From Chiua virens (Eukaryota > Basidiomycota > Agaricomycetes > Boletales > Boletaceae), in assembly GCA_019787685.1 (NCBI GenBank), contig JAHNUO010000010.1, positions 1,364,001 to 1,428,000 of the forward strand: a stretch of 64,000 bases of DNA, in the 5' to 3' direction. Below, in pieces: positions 35,501-45,132 of the stretch (position 1 is the first letter of the stretch; each line of letters starts with the position of its first letter). The notes beneath the pieces were generated by a model. That model searched no databases. It was not told the origin of the DNA and saw only the letters and a list, made by a program, of their open reading frames with translations. The position numbers were made by a program, and so were the translations under genes.

Positions 35501-37713
35501 TCTGTCCTGGCCTCTGTCCTCTGATTCATAGGGAGTAAGTGCTCTGATTGTGAATGGGGTTCCAGAAGGATGCTGATCCATGCCCCTCTGTCCTGGCCTC
35601 TGTCCTCTGATTCATAGGGAGTAAGTGCTCTGATTGTGAATGGGGTTCCAGAAGGATGCTGATCCATGCCCCTCTGTCCTGGCCTCTGTCCTCTGATTCA
35701 TAGGGAGTAAGTGCTCTGATTGTGAATGGGGTTCCAGAAGGATGCTGATCCATGCCCCTCTGTCCTGGCCTCTGTCCTCTGATTCATAGAGAGTAAGTGC
35801 TCTGATTGTGAATGGGGTTCCAGAAGGATGCTGATCCATGCCCCTCTGTCCTGGCCTCTGTCCTCTGATTCATAGGGAGTAAGTGCTCTGATTGTGAATG
35901 GGGTTCCAGAAGGATGCTGATCCATGCCCCTCTGTCCTGGCCTCTGTCCTCTGATTCATAGTTTGTAAGTGCTCTGATTGTGAATGGGGTTCCAGAAGGA
36001 TGCTGATCCATGCCCCTCTGTCCTGGCCTCTGTCCTCTGATTCATAGAGAGTAAGTGCTCTGATTGTGAATGGGGTTCCAGAAGGATGCTGATCCATGCC
36101 CCTCTGTCCTGGCCTCTGTCCTCTGATTCATAGAGAGTAAGTGCTCTGATTGTGAATGGGGTTCCAGAAGGATGCTGATCCATGCCCCTCTGTCCTGGCC
36201 TCTGTCCTCTGATTCATAGGGAGTAAGTGCTCTGATTGTGAATGGGGTTCCAGAAGGATGCTGATCCATGCCCCTCTGTCCTGGCCTCTGTCCTCTGATT
36301 CATAGTGGGTAAGTGCTCTGATTGTGAATGGGGTTCCAGAAGGATGCTGATCCATGCCCCTCTGTCCTGGCCTCTGTCCTCTGATTCATAGTGGGTAAGT
36401 GCTCTGATTGTGAATGGGGTTCCAGAAGGATGCTGATCCATGCCCCTCTGTCCTGGCCTCTGTCCTCTGATTCATAGGGAGTAAGTGCTCTGATTGTGAA
36501 TGGGGTTCCAGAAGGATGCTGATCCATGCCCCTCTGTCCTGGCCTCTGTCCTCTGATTCATAGGGAGTAAGTGCTCTGATTGTGAATGGGGTTCCAGAAG
36601 GATGCTGATCCATGCCCCTCTGTCCTGGCCTCTGTCCTCTGATTCATAGGGAGTAAGTGCTCTGATTGTGAATGGGGTTCCAGAAGGATGCTGATCCATG
36701 CCCCTCTGTCCTGGCCTATGTCCTCTGATTCATAGGGAGTAAGTGCTCTGATTGTGAATGGGGTTCCAGAAGGATGCTGATCCATGCCCCTCTGTCCTGG
36801 CCTCTGTCCTCTGATTCATAGGCAGTAAGTGCTCTGATTGTGAATGGGGTTCCAGAAGGATGCTTATGTACTATTTCATGATTTCATTGATGATATTCAT
36901 TATAGATGGTATGTATTCCAAATCCATCATCTCTAAGTCTCTGAGTTATTTATTCTAACATCTTTCAGGATGTGAGCTTCTTAGACACTCTTTTTACTCA
37001 CTTTAAATTTTCAATATTTCTGTTCCTATTCCTCTCAATCAGGAGGTATGAGTGATTTTTTGCTTTTTCTCTTATATTGACTTTTCATTTGACAGGAGGT
37101 TTGTGGTGCCCTTTAAATGATATTACAGTGCATATCCTAATATCACCTTTACAGATAATGACTTGTTCAGGTGTATGTTCATTTTGATTTAGTGTTCTCA
37201 TTCTATCATTTTGATCAAATTGCAATACCACAAGCCCTCTACTATTTCCTCCAGTACATTTCCTCACTCCACATCCATTGTAGGTCCACTGATTTCTTAG
37301 TGATTCTACCTCATATTGCATTCTTTCATTTAGTCTTCTTTGGAACATACTCCATGGATCAAAGCACTTCATCTAGGCATCAGTCAGTTTTCAGCAATAT
37401 TCAGTGGCCATATTCACTTGCATTTCTAGATATTCTCATCATCCTAGAACATGCCTTCTTTTTACACCAGCAAGGTGTTGAAGACCCAATCACAAGAGCA
37501 GGAAACCTTTATGAATCATCTGGAACAATTCATAAAGTCAACACAGCAATCTCTGAGCTTATTCCTCAATACAAGTTTGAGGATGAAAAGAAAATGACAC
37601 AGTTCATTATGTGTATGATTTCCCAGGATCTTATTTGTGAGCCATCTGCCCTTTACATTTTCATCATTATGAATGTTTTTGACATGATTTTAGCTAAAAA
37701 CATCCCCAAGTGA
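32547..37713 (+). CDS. G-domain (P-loop GTPase) protein encoded with a run of single-codon microexons
   Basis: Start ATG at 32547 opens an acidic, repetitive leader (AEQLPVEQSRSEPPPAEQSL). The G domain follows: RFRILIVGRANAGKTTILK (P-loop GRANAGKT), FVFHDSQGFEAGS (G3, DSQG) and VPVVLVFTKCDALL (G4, TKCD). Introns separate these blocks and can be joined in phase, e.g. near 33379-33439 and 33632-33696. The frame SALIPFIAERHEKDESL runs to NVK at 33997 in phase 0. From there to 37170 the gene consists, by splice signals, of introns separated only by 3-base exons: 33 in the tandem array, then ATG, GAT, GAG and GAG. A frame in phase 0 resumes at 37171 and runs to the stop at 37713, with a hydrophobic stretch (PYSLAFLDILIILEHAFFL) and GVEDPITRAGNLYESSGTI. 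G-domain proteins of this general type are multicopy in mushrooms; the cellular role is unknown. An alternative is that 33998-37170 is one large intron. Confidence 0.75.
34070..36824 (+). repeat. 86-bp tandem array: invariant 83-bp intron-like unit plus variable codon triplet, 33 triplets
   Basis: Triplets sit at 34070 + 86n (n = 0 to 32), each between CATAG and GTAAGT. The 83-bp remainder is identical in all 32 full copies except one c-to-a change near 36717. Each copy starts GTAAGTGCTCTG and ends CTCTGATTCATAG, i.e. an ideal 5' splice site, a CTGAT branch-like motif and a TAG 3' site. Triplet use: gga 12, gaa 5, tgg 5, aga 5, ttt 4, ggt 1, gca 1. Encoded residues: units 1-12 G,E,G,E,W,G,G,E,W,F,E,F; units 13-24 F,R,R,E,W,G,G,G,R,G,F,R; units 25-33 R,G,W,W,G,G,G,G,A. 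The upstream exon ends in phase 0 at 33997, so each triplet is a codon. The intron after unit 33 (36825-36905) keeps the first 40 bases of the unit and then diverges. Confidence 0.95.
36906..37098 (+). other. four single-codon exon candidates with unrelated introns
   Basis: Candidate exons are ATG 36906-36908, GAT 36969-36971, GAG 37043-37045 and GAG 37096-37098. The introns between and around them are 36909-36968 (GTATGT to TTTCAG), 36972-37042 (GTGAGC to AATCAG), 37046-37095 (GTATGA to GACAG) and 37099-37170 (GTTTGT to TTCAG). Intron sequences are not similar to one another or to the array. Every exon is exactly one codon in phase 0. Confidence 0.7.
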
Positions 37714-38480
37714 ATAGTGACTGTATCTTGAGCAAGCATAAGATACAACTTGGAATGTGTTTGCATCTGCTACTGCCAGTGTATAGATCAGCAGAAATGA
37801 AGTATGTCTAGTTGTCTTGAAAACATGAGCACCCAGAGTATCAAGCTAAATAGAATTTCTTGGTGCATGGTTGCTTATTTGGACACAACACTGGCACTCA
37901 TGATTGTCAAACACCAATGTCCTTGTGATGCCCTGAAAGCTCATGAATGACATCTTTTATCTCATCACAATGAAAGGAAATACTCAGAGATCATGAGCCA
38001 TTCCCACTCAGATTGTGGTCACCACAATCTTCCAATCCTTAATAATCCTCACTGTCAGATCTTTGACAACCCCCTGCTTGTCCCCACCTCACACATCTAC
38101 TCCAATACCATCTCCATGCCTCCCGCCACAAGCACTAGCCCTACTTGCCAGTGTTGCCACACATCAACACCAACCATGACCACCCACTTGACCCTGATGT
38201 CCACTGCCTTGAGGCCAACATGAAGCCTGTTCTAGTTTGAACCATTAGTGCAGCCACATACCCCTGGGCATGAACAAAACCAAGTGTGCAGTCTGAAACA
38301 GTTTATTGGTGAGAGGAATGGATCATTCATGGCCCACATTCAACACCTCACTGGTTACCCACCAGTGTCATTGTCGATGTTCATGGGAGCATTCGTATCC
38401 ACCAGCATTGGCAAAGCTTGCATATTGGTAATGCATTGAGCTGAGAGTGCTACATCTGTCCTACCACAATGCAAACATCA
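37714..38480. other. intergenic region, no supportable gene
   Basis: A plus-strand frame at 37993-38223 is His/Pro/Thr-rich and a second at 38248-38439 is unremarkable. No domain was recognised. The left part is CpG-free to about 38123. Confidence 0.4.
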
Positions 38481-38599
38481 ATCGAAATCAGCTCACAAGC
38501 ACGAATGAAGTCCCATGGTAGACAAATCCAAAAACATTCTTGAATTCAACCTGCGAGCAAAAGACCCCACCTATTGCACCCACAGTCATTTCAACACTT

Positions 38600-39833
38600 A
38601 AATGTACGTCAACAGTTGCTACCCAAGAACAAGTAGGCACATGGACAAGCTTATTTGCACCCTCGACTGTGCTACCAATGCATGGCTTGATCATGATGTC
38701 CCCTGTCCACAGCTCTGCATCATCTCACGCATTGTGCATATGCTCCACAGTGCAAGCCTCATGATCGATGACATCGATGACGATTCCCAACTCCTGGCAC
38801 GGCCAACCCATCACCCCACACACCATCAACACGGCCAACTACGTCTATTTCATGGCGTACAAGGAGCTGGTGGTGCCTGAGATCCCTCGACCCGAGTCCC
38901 ATAGGCAGTGACTTTGCATACCCCTCACGTGTCGTGGCCCATCATGATTTGGATCTGGTGGTGACAGAAGAGCTGTTGTCACTCCATCGTGGACAGGGGC
39001 TTGAGATATTCTGGTGGGATACGCTCCAGTGTCCGACGGAAGAAGAGCATATCGCCATGGTGAACAACAGTTGAGCCTTGTCATTGCAGGCGAGGGCATT
39101 TGTCGGTCTCACAACACTGGCAGAGACAGGTGGGTTGTTCAGGATCGCTGTCAAGTTGATGATGGGGTGTGCGACGAGGAACGTGAAGAATTAAAAGCCT
39201 ATTTATAATGCGTGAGAGAGTGCTCCTTGTCAACGCGAGGTTATGTTGACGTTCTGTGTTAGCAATTATGTCCCCCTCGTGAATCTATTTGGTGTCTACT
39301 TTCAGATCCAGGACGATTATATGAATCTTCAAAGTACAGAGGTAAATGATTGATGTCTCTTAATATTCACTATGCTGATATCCAGGTATGTGGACAGTAT
39401 TCAAACAACAAAGGGTTTGCAGAAGATCTGACCGAAGGCAAATTCTCCTTCCCCATCATCCATGGTGTACGAGCGGACCATAGCAATCGTGTCATACTAA
39501 ATCAGTTTTCGTTCCTTCTCAATGGATTACGAAAAACAATCCAAATGTTTAGACTGTGCTTCAAAAACAACCGACGACGCCGACATTGAAGCATCATACA
39601 ATCTCTCACTTACGCAATAATACGGGTTCTTTCAGTTACGCATTGAATATAATGAGAGAGCTTGAACAAATGGTATGTAAACCGCCATGATGTTGGACGA
39701 TTGAAGTTGCTACATTCATGCCGGTTCGATTATCAAGGTGCACGAGGAAATTGCAAGGCTTGGAGGTAACAGTCAGCTTGAAGTAATTCTTGCTACACTG
39801 CGAGTCGAGAATGACTTCAAGTTGGATCAATGA
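38600..39833 (+). pseudogene. geranylgeranyl diphosphate synthase, frameshifted
   Basis: GGPP synthase joins isoprenoid units for diterpenes and protein prenylation. Order of landmarks: NAWLDHDVPC, CIISRIVHMLHSASLMIDDI with DDIDDD (first Asp-rich motif), [89 protein letters not shown] (second Asp-rich motif), [31 protein letters not shown] and RLGGNSQLEVILATL, ending at TGA 39831-39833. Both metal-binding motifs survive. The frame changes directly after the first motif (near 38793), where no intron fits, and the N-terminus is poorly preserved. Several introns are still recognisable, so it is a genomic copy rather than a retrocopy. It is probably a recent pseudogene, or a functional gene affected by a sequence error. 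Confidence 0.75.
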
Positions 39834-40136
39834 ACATCGAAGGACATGGTGTGGCTCCACCACAGTTGTCTAACATTACCATATGATTATATCAATATAC
39901 ATAAGTATGACACCATACAACTGTAATATGAAGGTCTGGAAAGATGTCATGGCAGTCTGACTCAATGACACTGGAATATACAATCGCTCTGACAACCATA
40001 AAACATTGAGAAGTTCCATTCGTTATCGAATGAACGACTCCGGTCCTCCCGTAGTGAATTGTCCTGCAGACAGCAACAGGTCATTCACATGAGAATTACA
40101 ATTGTTCAGTCACAATATCACCGACTCGACCAGAGG

Positions 40137-41434
40137 TCAGGATGGTGGGGAACCGTCTAGGAACTCTTGGATTCGGGAGGCTATCAGCTCCGCTACAGGT
40201 CGCTCCTCGATCGAAGACCAGCAGTGCTGTATCAAATCCCAGTGCGAGTCATTGATTGGCCGAGACTCCGGTCGACCTGGTTTGTCGCCCTTCACAAGGC
40301 GTAGAGTGATGGCCGCGTCTCCCCAGAATTCTGGCCAGGGTTGTTTCCAGACAACACCTAAAACAATATCAAAATGAACACTAGCTGTCGCGTCGGGGCA
40401 CTTTCCTGGAGGGCAATACAACCAAATGAGTATATACCGTTCTTGGTAGTCAGTTCAAACCCTGGTTCCAAGTCTGTTTGTTCCGGCACAGTCCAGTGCA
40501 AAGGACCCGGTCGTGCAGTGGTCCGTTCGAGATAGGTCAATCCTTCTGGAATGTTTCCCACTAGGAAGAGAATCCGAAATCAATTAATCGTGCACTGTAC
40601 TCAGCATCAAGGATGTTGTTCTATTCTTTATTCAGAAAAGGAGGGAACCAATAAAACAGTTTTGTCGTACAGGATTTAGATCACCTTGAACGATAGGGAT
40701 CAAATGCGCTATCGCATATCATTCTCTTGAGTCCTGATGACGATGCACAAGAAAAATTCACAATAATGAAGCCCGCTTGGGATATCCAAGAGCTATCGTG
40801 CATGGTTAGAGAATGTGGAAAGAGTAGAGGCCGTTAAGTGACCCACAAACCGAAGTCGGTGAGCCATAGAGGTTATCGTCACGCTTCAGTATGAAACGAT
40901 AGAGAGAATCATTTGGCATCCATAGCAAGACCGACGACATTGCACTATGCATTCCGAACCCATATGAAATGCCCAGGAACGAGACGACATTCTTATGCTT
41001 GAGTCCTCTCCAAATACCAAGCTCGACGAAGCATCTACAGTAGTAAATGAATTACACTTGTAAATAGTCGATGAGGGGAGGTACCTTGACGGAGCGAGTG
41101 CTTGCATCTTCATCTATTGTGAATGTGAATCTAAGAGCCTTTACTGCGACCTGAAGGAGGTTAACACAAAGCAGTGTTCAAACTACCTTGTCCAAACATC
41201 TTTCCACGAACCGTTGAGGCACCAGCGTCGATAAATGTCACCGAAGCCTCCACCAGCGATATACCTATTGTCATTCTTAATGATATACGCAGTTAGATTT
41301 GGTGGAGGAGTGGGGTTGGCACTGAGTAACACTGGTTTAAACCGAGAACATTCCATACTAATAGGTTATGAACGACATACTTGAAACTAGATCTTTGGGG
41401 ACTGCCAGTGTGCAAGAAATTCAAGTTGTGGCAT
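40137..41434 (-). pseudogene. kinase A: tyrosine-kinase-like pseudogene of the WD40/kinase cluster
   Basis: First exon opens MPQLEFLAHW near 41434. The glycine loop reads IAGGGFGDIYR and the ATP-binding lysine VAVKALRF. Decay marks: a TAG in the first exon (near 41389), a two-base loss relative to kinases B and C in the helix-C region (near 41022), QGDLN where the others have HGDLN, and a lost residue in NNIL-DAEYSARL. The C-lobe is still readable: IPEGLTYLERTTARPG, SFGCIALQ, AAITLRLVKGDKPGRP and ELIASRIQEFLDG. It pairs with the WD40 remnant at 41440-42100. Confidence 0.8.
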
Positions 41435-41439
41435 GAGAC

Positions 41440-42100
41440 GAGGAGGAAATGGCTTCAATTTGTCACTCTGTTTCTCTTCCGACCGTGACGGCACCTTAAA
41501 ACTCGTGTGTAGAGTACTCATCCAAGCTCTTGAGTCACAGCAAAACCATCAAGACTTCATCTGGAGTCTTGTTTGGTCCCATGATAACACCAAAATATTC
41601 TCTGTCTCCGACCGGCGACGACCAAGCAATCCACTGTTAGGATGCACCACCTCGTCACTGCGCCATCCTGGGTCACCACAACATCGCGTACTCCGTGATT
41701 GTGCATCATCGACATCCCCTCTTGCTCTCGGTTTCCACATTCCAGACTCTTACAGCTCCATTCAAAGAACCCGTGACAATCCGCCGTCCATTAGGCAGAT
41801 ATGCTAGCCCCCAGATGCCGTCGTGCGTATTATCAGATATGGCTGAACAGCATCCTTGCTACTAATATTATGCTTTTTGTGCACAGCGTCACGGTTCGAC
41901 ATGATGCTGGTGTTATCGCGGTGGGCGAAGAGCGAGGTTTTTTGGTGAAGGATGTGAGGTGCGTGCTACTGCGTGGCGACAAGTTGGGAGAATCAATGAA
42001 AACGATTGATATAGCTTTCGTGATGGTTCCGAACTTGATCAAGGCGATGCGCCAATGTAGCGCCCATACGGCGATACCACCTTCTTTCGTCTAGTTCATA
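41440..42100. pseudogene. WD40-repeat gene remnant with an inverted segment
   Basis: On the minus strand 41840-41720 reads GLAYLPNGRRIVTGSLNGAV then RVWNVETESKRG, equivalent to the first WD repeat of the intact paralog. Immediately left, 41540-41630 reads on the plus strand HQDFIWSLVWSHDNTKIFSV, equivalent to a later repeat of the same family (HQDDVWSLVWSHDCTRIFSG). Parts of one gene therefore lie in opposite orientation. Confidence 0.7.
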
Positions 42101-42379
42101 GTTCCGCCACTCTCTGTTTATTGTTTCAGTGTCGCGGACGACATATGAATATTAAGGTTGTTTCCTCGAGTCGAACTGGGCCTCATTTACCGTTGTCTAG
42201 AGCAGGCAAATTTGGAACCAGCATGTTCCAATCCTTCCTGCAGACCGAGTCTGTCCCACCATATTCGAATATCACGACCCATTCATCAACTCGTATGTAC
42301 ACTTCCCTTTGTGCCATACCTTTCATCTTCTGCTCGCTGACCTTTCCATTCCTCATGGATTCCCTTGTTCTCCTTCGTG

Positions 42380-43020
42380 TCCAAAACGCATAACATGACC
42401 CTGCTTCCTCAGCACCATCGCTCCTTCAACCTTGTTCTACTAGTGTCTCGATTGGGATCCGTGGGAAGCAAAGAACAACCTCGAATGCGTTCTAGGCCGC
42501 CGTTTCAATTTCTGCTGTGTACGGGTCCCTTCCACGCACTGTGCAGTGGAAGCTGTGGAAGACAATGGCAATTTTGGCTGTCAGGCTAGTCTTTCTCCCT
42601 GATATTCTTTGAATCATCCCTAATGTTGCAAACAGGTATGATCAGTATAGATTCAGCCAAATGGGCGCCCATGCAACGTCATACCCTAATACGACCAGGC
42701 AGATTCCAACATTCTCGGACATTTCGACCAAGAGAATACCATTGAGGTCTAGTATCGTTTCACGATAATCTTTTCGTTCAGCATCCGGACCTACGTTTGA
42801 CAGCGACCGCCCTCTCAGGTGCCCTGCATTGTATACGGAAACGTCTTCTATCTTCCATGTTCCACTCTTCATGTGATGTGACACCTGCCCTCCTCTTGGG
42901 TAACATGGTGCACGAAATCATATAGACGTGCCTTACAACCAGTCAGTGGGATAAATTCTACATCAAGGGTCCGTTTGAAGATGTGGTAAACGAGAGGGAG
43001 TCAAGCTTCGATCCAGCTTA
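42380..43020 (+). pseudogene. partial degenerate copy of DNA2
   Basis: This segment is similar at the nucleotide level to 23670-24325 of the DNA2 gene in this window. Shared stretches include catgtgatgtgacacctgcc, ggtaacat-gtgcacgaaatcat, ttcagcatccgga and agtcaagcttcgatccag. An intron of DNA2 is retained (matching gctagtctttct to gcaaacaggtat), so this is a DNA-level duplication. A block around the next DNA2 intron is deleted. Frames are broken, e.g. a TAG where DNA2 has CAG in HEIMQT. It is inserted between kinase B and the WD40 remnant. Confidence 0.85.
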
Positions 43021-43729
43021 GGAGTGGTCCGTACCTGAGACCATCTGCCGGTGACCGGCACGTCGAGATAAGAAGCCTCTTGACTCGCTACCCATGTTCG
43101 CCCGGAACAGACTCAGCAGCAGGACCCTATTTCCCCCACTTATTCATGACCGACCCGTGTTTTCGATAAGTATGGTATGTAGAGGAGATGATCAGTGTAA
43201 CAGAAATAATAGTTATAGTGTCCCGCGACGACCGTCGACTTGGTCAAACATAGTCCATACGAAGCAGGAATCCCTATTCGTCGTTGAACAAACGATAGTA
43301 CTACCTGACTCGCGCATTCTATTCTAAGGATGGTCTACACATGGCGTTATTTGGAGTTGTCTCGGAGCGCCACTATTTGAGGTCTCTGAGTATGTGATTG
43401 GGAGGGGGCTGATGACATTTCCGAGAAAACTGCACGCGAATCGACAAAACATGATTCAACCTCTGACAAAGGGAGCGAGCGTAGTTGAGGAATCTCATTT
43501 GAAGAAGAAATGACCATTCTATACCCATGTTTTCTACATTCTGCGACTACGAGATACTGGAAGTGAACACTGGTCAGACAGAATGATCTTGATGCATGCA
43601 AAGATTTGTGGCATCGATACGATCAGGCTATTTCCAGGAAACTATCAACACATGCCGTTGTTAATAATGATCGATGGTCATTGGCTTGGATGTCGACGCT
43701 TTTTCTCCGCCGGCCCTCCAGCCATCACC

Positions 43730-45083
43730 GAGCTATGACATCCTCGAGTCGCAAAGAGGTCGAGATGGAGAACAGATTTCAAGAAACCCTTGGATATGAG
43801 AGGCTATCAACTCTGCCGCAGGTCGCTCCCTGATCGATAACCAGCAATGTTTGATCAAGTCCCAGTGCGAGTCGTCAATTGGCCGAAATTTTGGTCGACC
43901 GGACTTGTCACCCTTCGCCAAGCGTAGAGTAATAGCTACGTCTTCCCGAATTTCTGACCATGGTTGTTTCCCGGACAACACCTACAACAATATCAGAACG
44001 AATACCGGCTGTCGCAGTGCGGCAACAACTTTCCTGGAGGGCAATACAACCAAATGAGTATATGTCACTCTTGGTAGTCCGTTTAAACCCTGGTTCTAAT
44101 CCCATCTGTTCTGGTGCAGGCCAGCGCAAAGCGCCTGGCCGTGAAGTGGTCCGTTCGAGATAAGTCAGTGCATCTGGAATCTTTCCCACTAAGGAAGAGG
44201 ATCAAAAATCAGTTAATCGTGCGCTGTAATCAGCATCGAGAAGAACGTTGTTCTGTTCTTTATCAGAAACATGAAGGAACCGATGATTCTGCTTTGACGC
44301 ACAGGATTGAGATCGCCATGAATGATGGGGATAGAATTAGAATGCACTGTCACGAATCATTATCTCGAACCCTGGTGATAATGCACAAGAACAACTCACA
44401 ATAATGAAGCCCGTTTGCAATATCCAAGAGCTATCGTGCATGGTTAAAAGGCACAGAAAGAGTAGACATTAATTGACCCACAAGGTGGAGTCGGTGAGCC
44501 ATTTCCAAGTCATTGTCATGCTTCGTTATGAACTTGTGGAGGGACTCGTTTGGCATCCATAACGAAACCAACGACGTTGCACCATGCATTCCGAACCCGT
44601 ATGAAATGCCAAGGAATGGAACAATGTTCTTATGTTCGAGTCTTCTCCAGATACCGAGCTCTCGACGAAACATCTAGGACGGCAAGTGAATCAGCCTGTG
44701 AGTAGTGGATGATATATCATGTACCTTTGCGGAGCGATCACTTGCATCTTCATATATTTCCAACGTGAATCTGAGAGCCTTTACTGCGACCTGAAGGGGG
44801 ATGGAGGTGAATGGTAGACAACATGAGAGAACTACGTTGTCCGGACCTCTTTCCGCGAGCCGTCGAGGTACCAGCATCGGTAGATGTCACCGAAGCCTCC
44901 GCCAGCGATAGACACATTGTCGTTTTTGATGATATGTTGAGTGAGATTTTGTGGGGGAGAGTGGTCTGAGCTGAGTAGTATTGGTTTGGACCGAGAACCT
45001 TAACTTCATTATCATACTAACATGTTATAAAAGACATACTTGAAAATAGATCTATGGCTTGCAAACGATTCCAGTCGTGACAT
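43730..45083 (-). pseudogene. kinase B: tyrosine-kinase-like gene with a stop in the DFG motif
   Basis: First exon MSRLESFASHRSIFK starts at 45083. The protein has IAGGGFGDIYRCWYLDG, VAVKALRFTLEIYEDASD, RRELGIWRRLEHKNIVPFLG, HGDLNP and DADYSARLTDF followed by a TGA at 44204-44202 in place of the DFG glycine. The reading frame beyond is still well preserved (LERTTSRPGALRWPAPEQ, SDIYSFGCIALQ, SGKQPWSEIREDVAITL), ending near 43733. Without readthrough the C-lobe is lost. Homologous to fungal tyrosine-kinase-like proteins with HGDLN in place of HRDLKxxN. Confidence 0.8.
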
Positions 45084-45132
45084 GACTTGTTTCAACGGGG
45101 TTGGAACTCGGATGTGACGAGAGTTGAACAAG

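Noticed and set aside
33993..36785. Many overlapping 75-residue minus-strand frames with identical sequence across the array
   Set aside because: They arise because the 86-bp repeat shifts frame every unit; each is closed by a stop after about three units. No start context, introns or family support; splice signals on the plus strand explain the structure better.
34070..36824. CRISPR-like array (constant repeat, variable spacer)
   Set aside because: The constant part is 83 bp and the variable part only 3 bp, inside a eukaryotic gene with splice sites; there are no cas genes.
34070..36824. Plain satellite or minisatellite with no function
   Set aside because: Not excluded, but variation limited to a phase-0 triplet between perfect donor and acceptor sites, plus neighbouring non-repeat single-codon exons, make it the weaker explanation.
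37155..37170. A 16-base exon (ata atg act tgt tca g) before a GTGTAT donor
   Set aside because: Splicing it to the next plausible acceptor leads quickly to a stop; using the acceptor at 37170 instead gives a long open frame in phase 0.
38122..38130. RIP-type mutation as the sole cause of the CpG-free block
   Set aside because: The block is not notably stop-rich and its coding frames remain open, while the array units are almost identical; CpG methylation or introgression fits better than unrestricted RIP.
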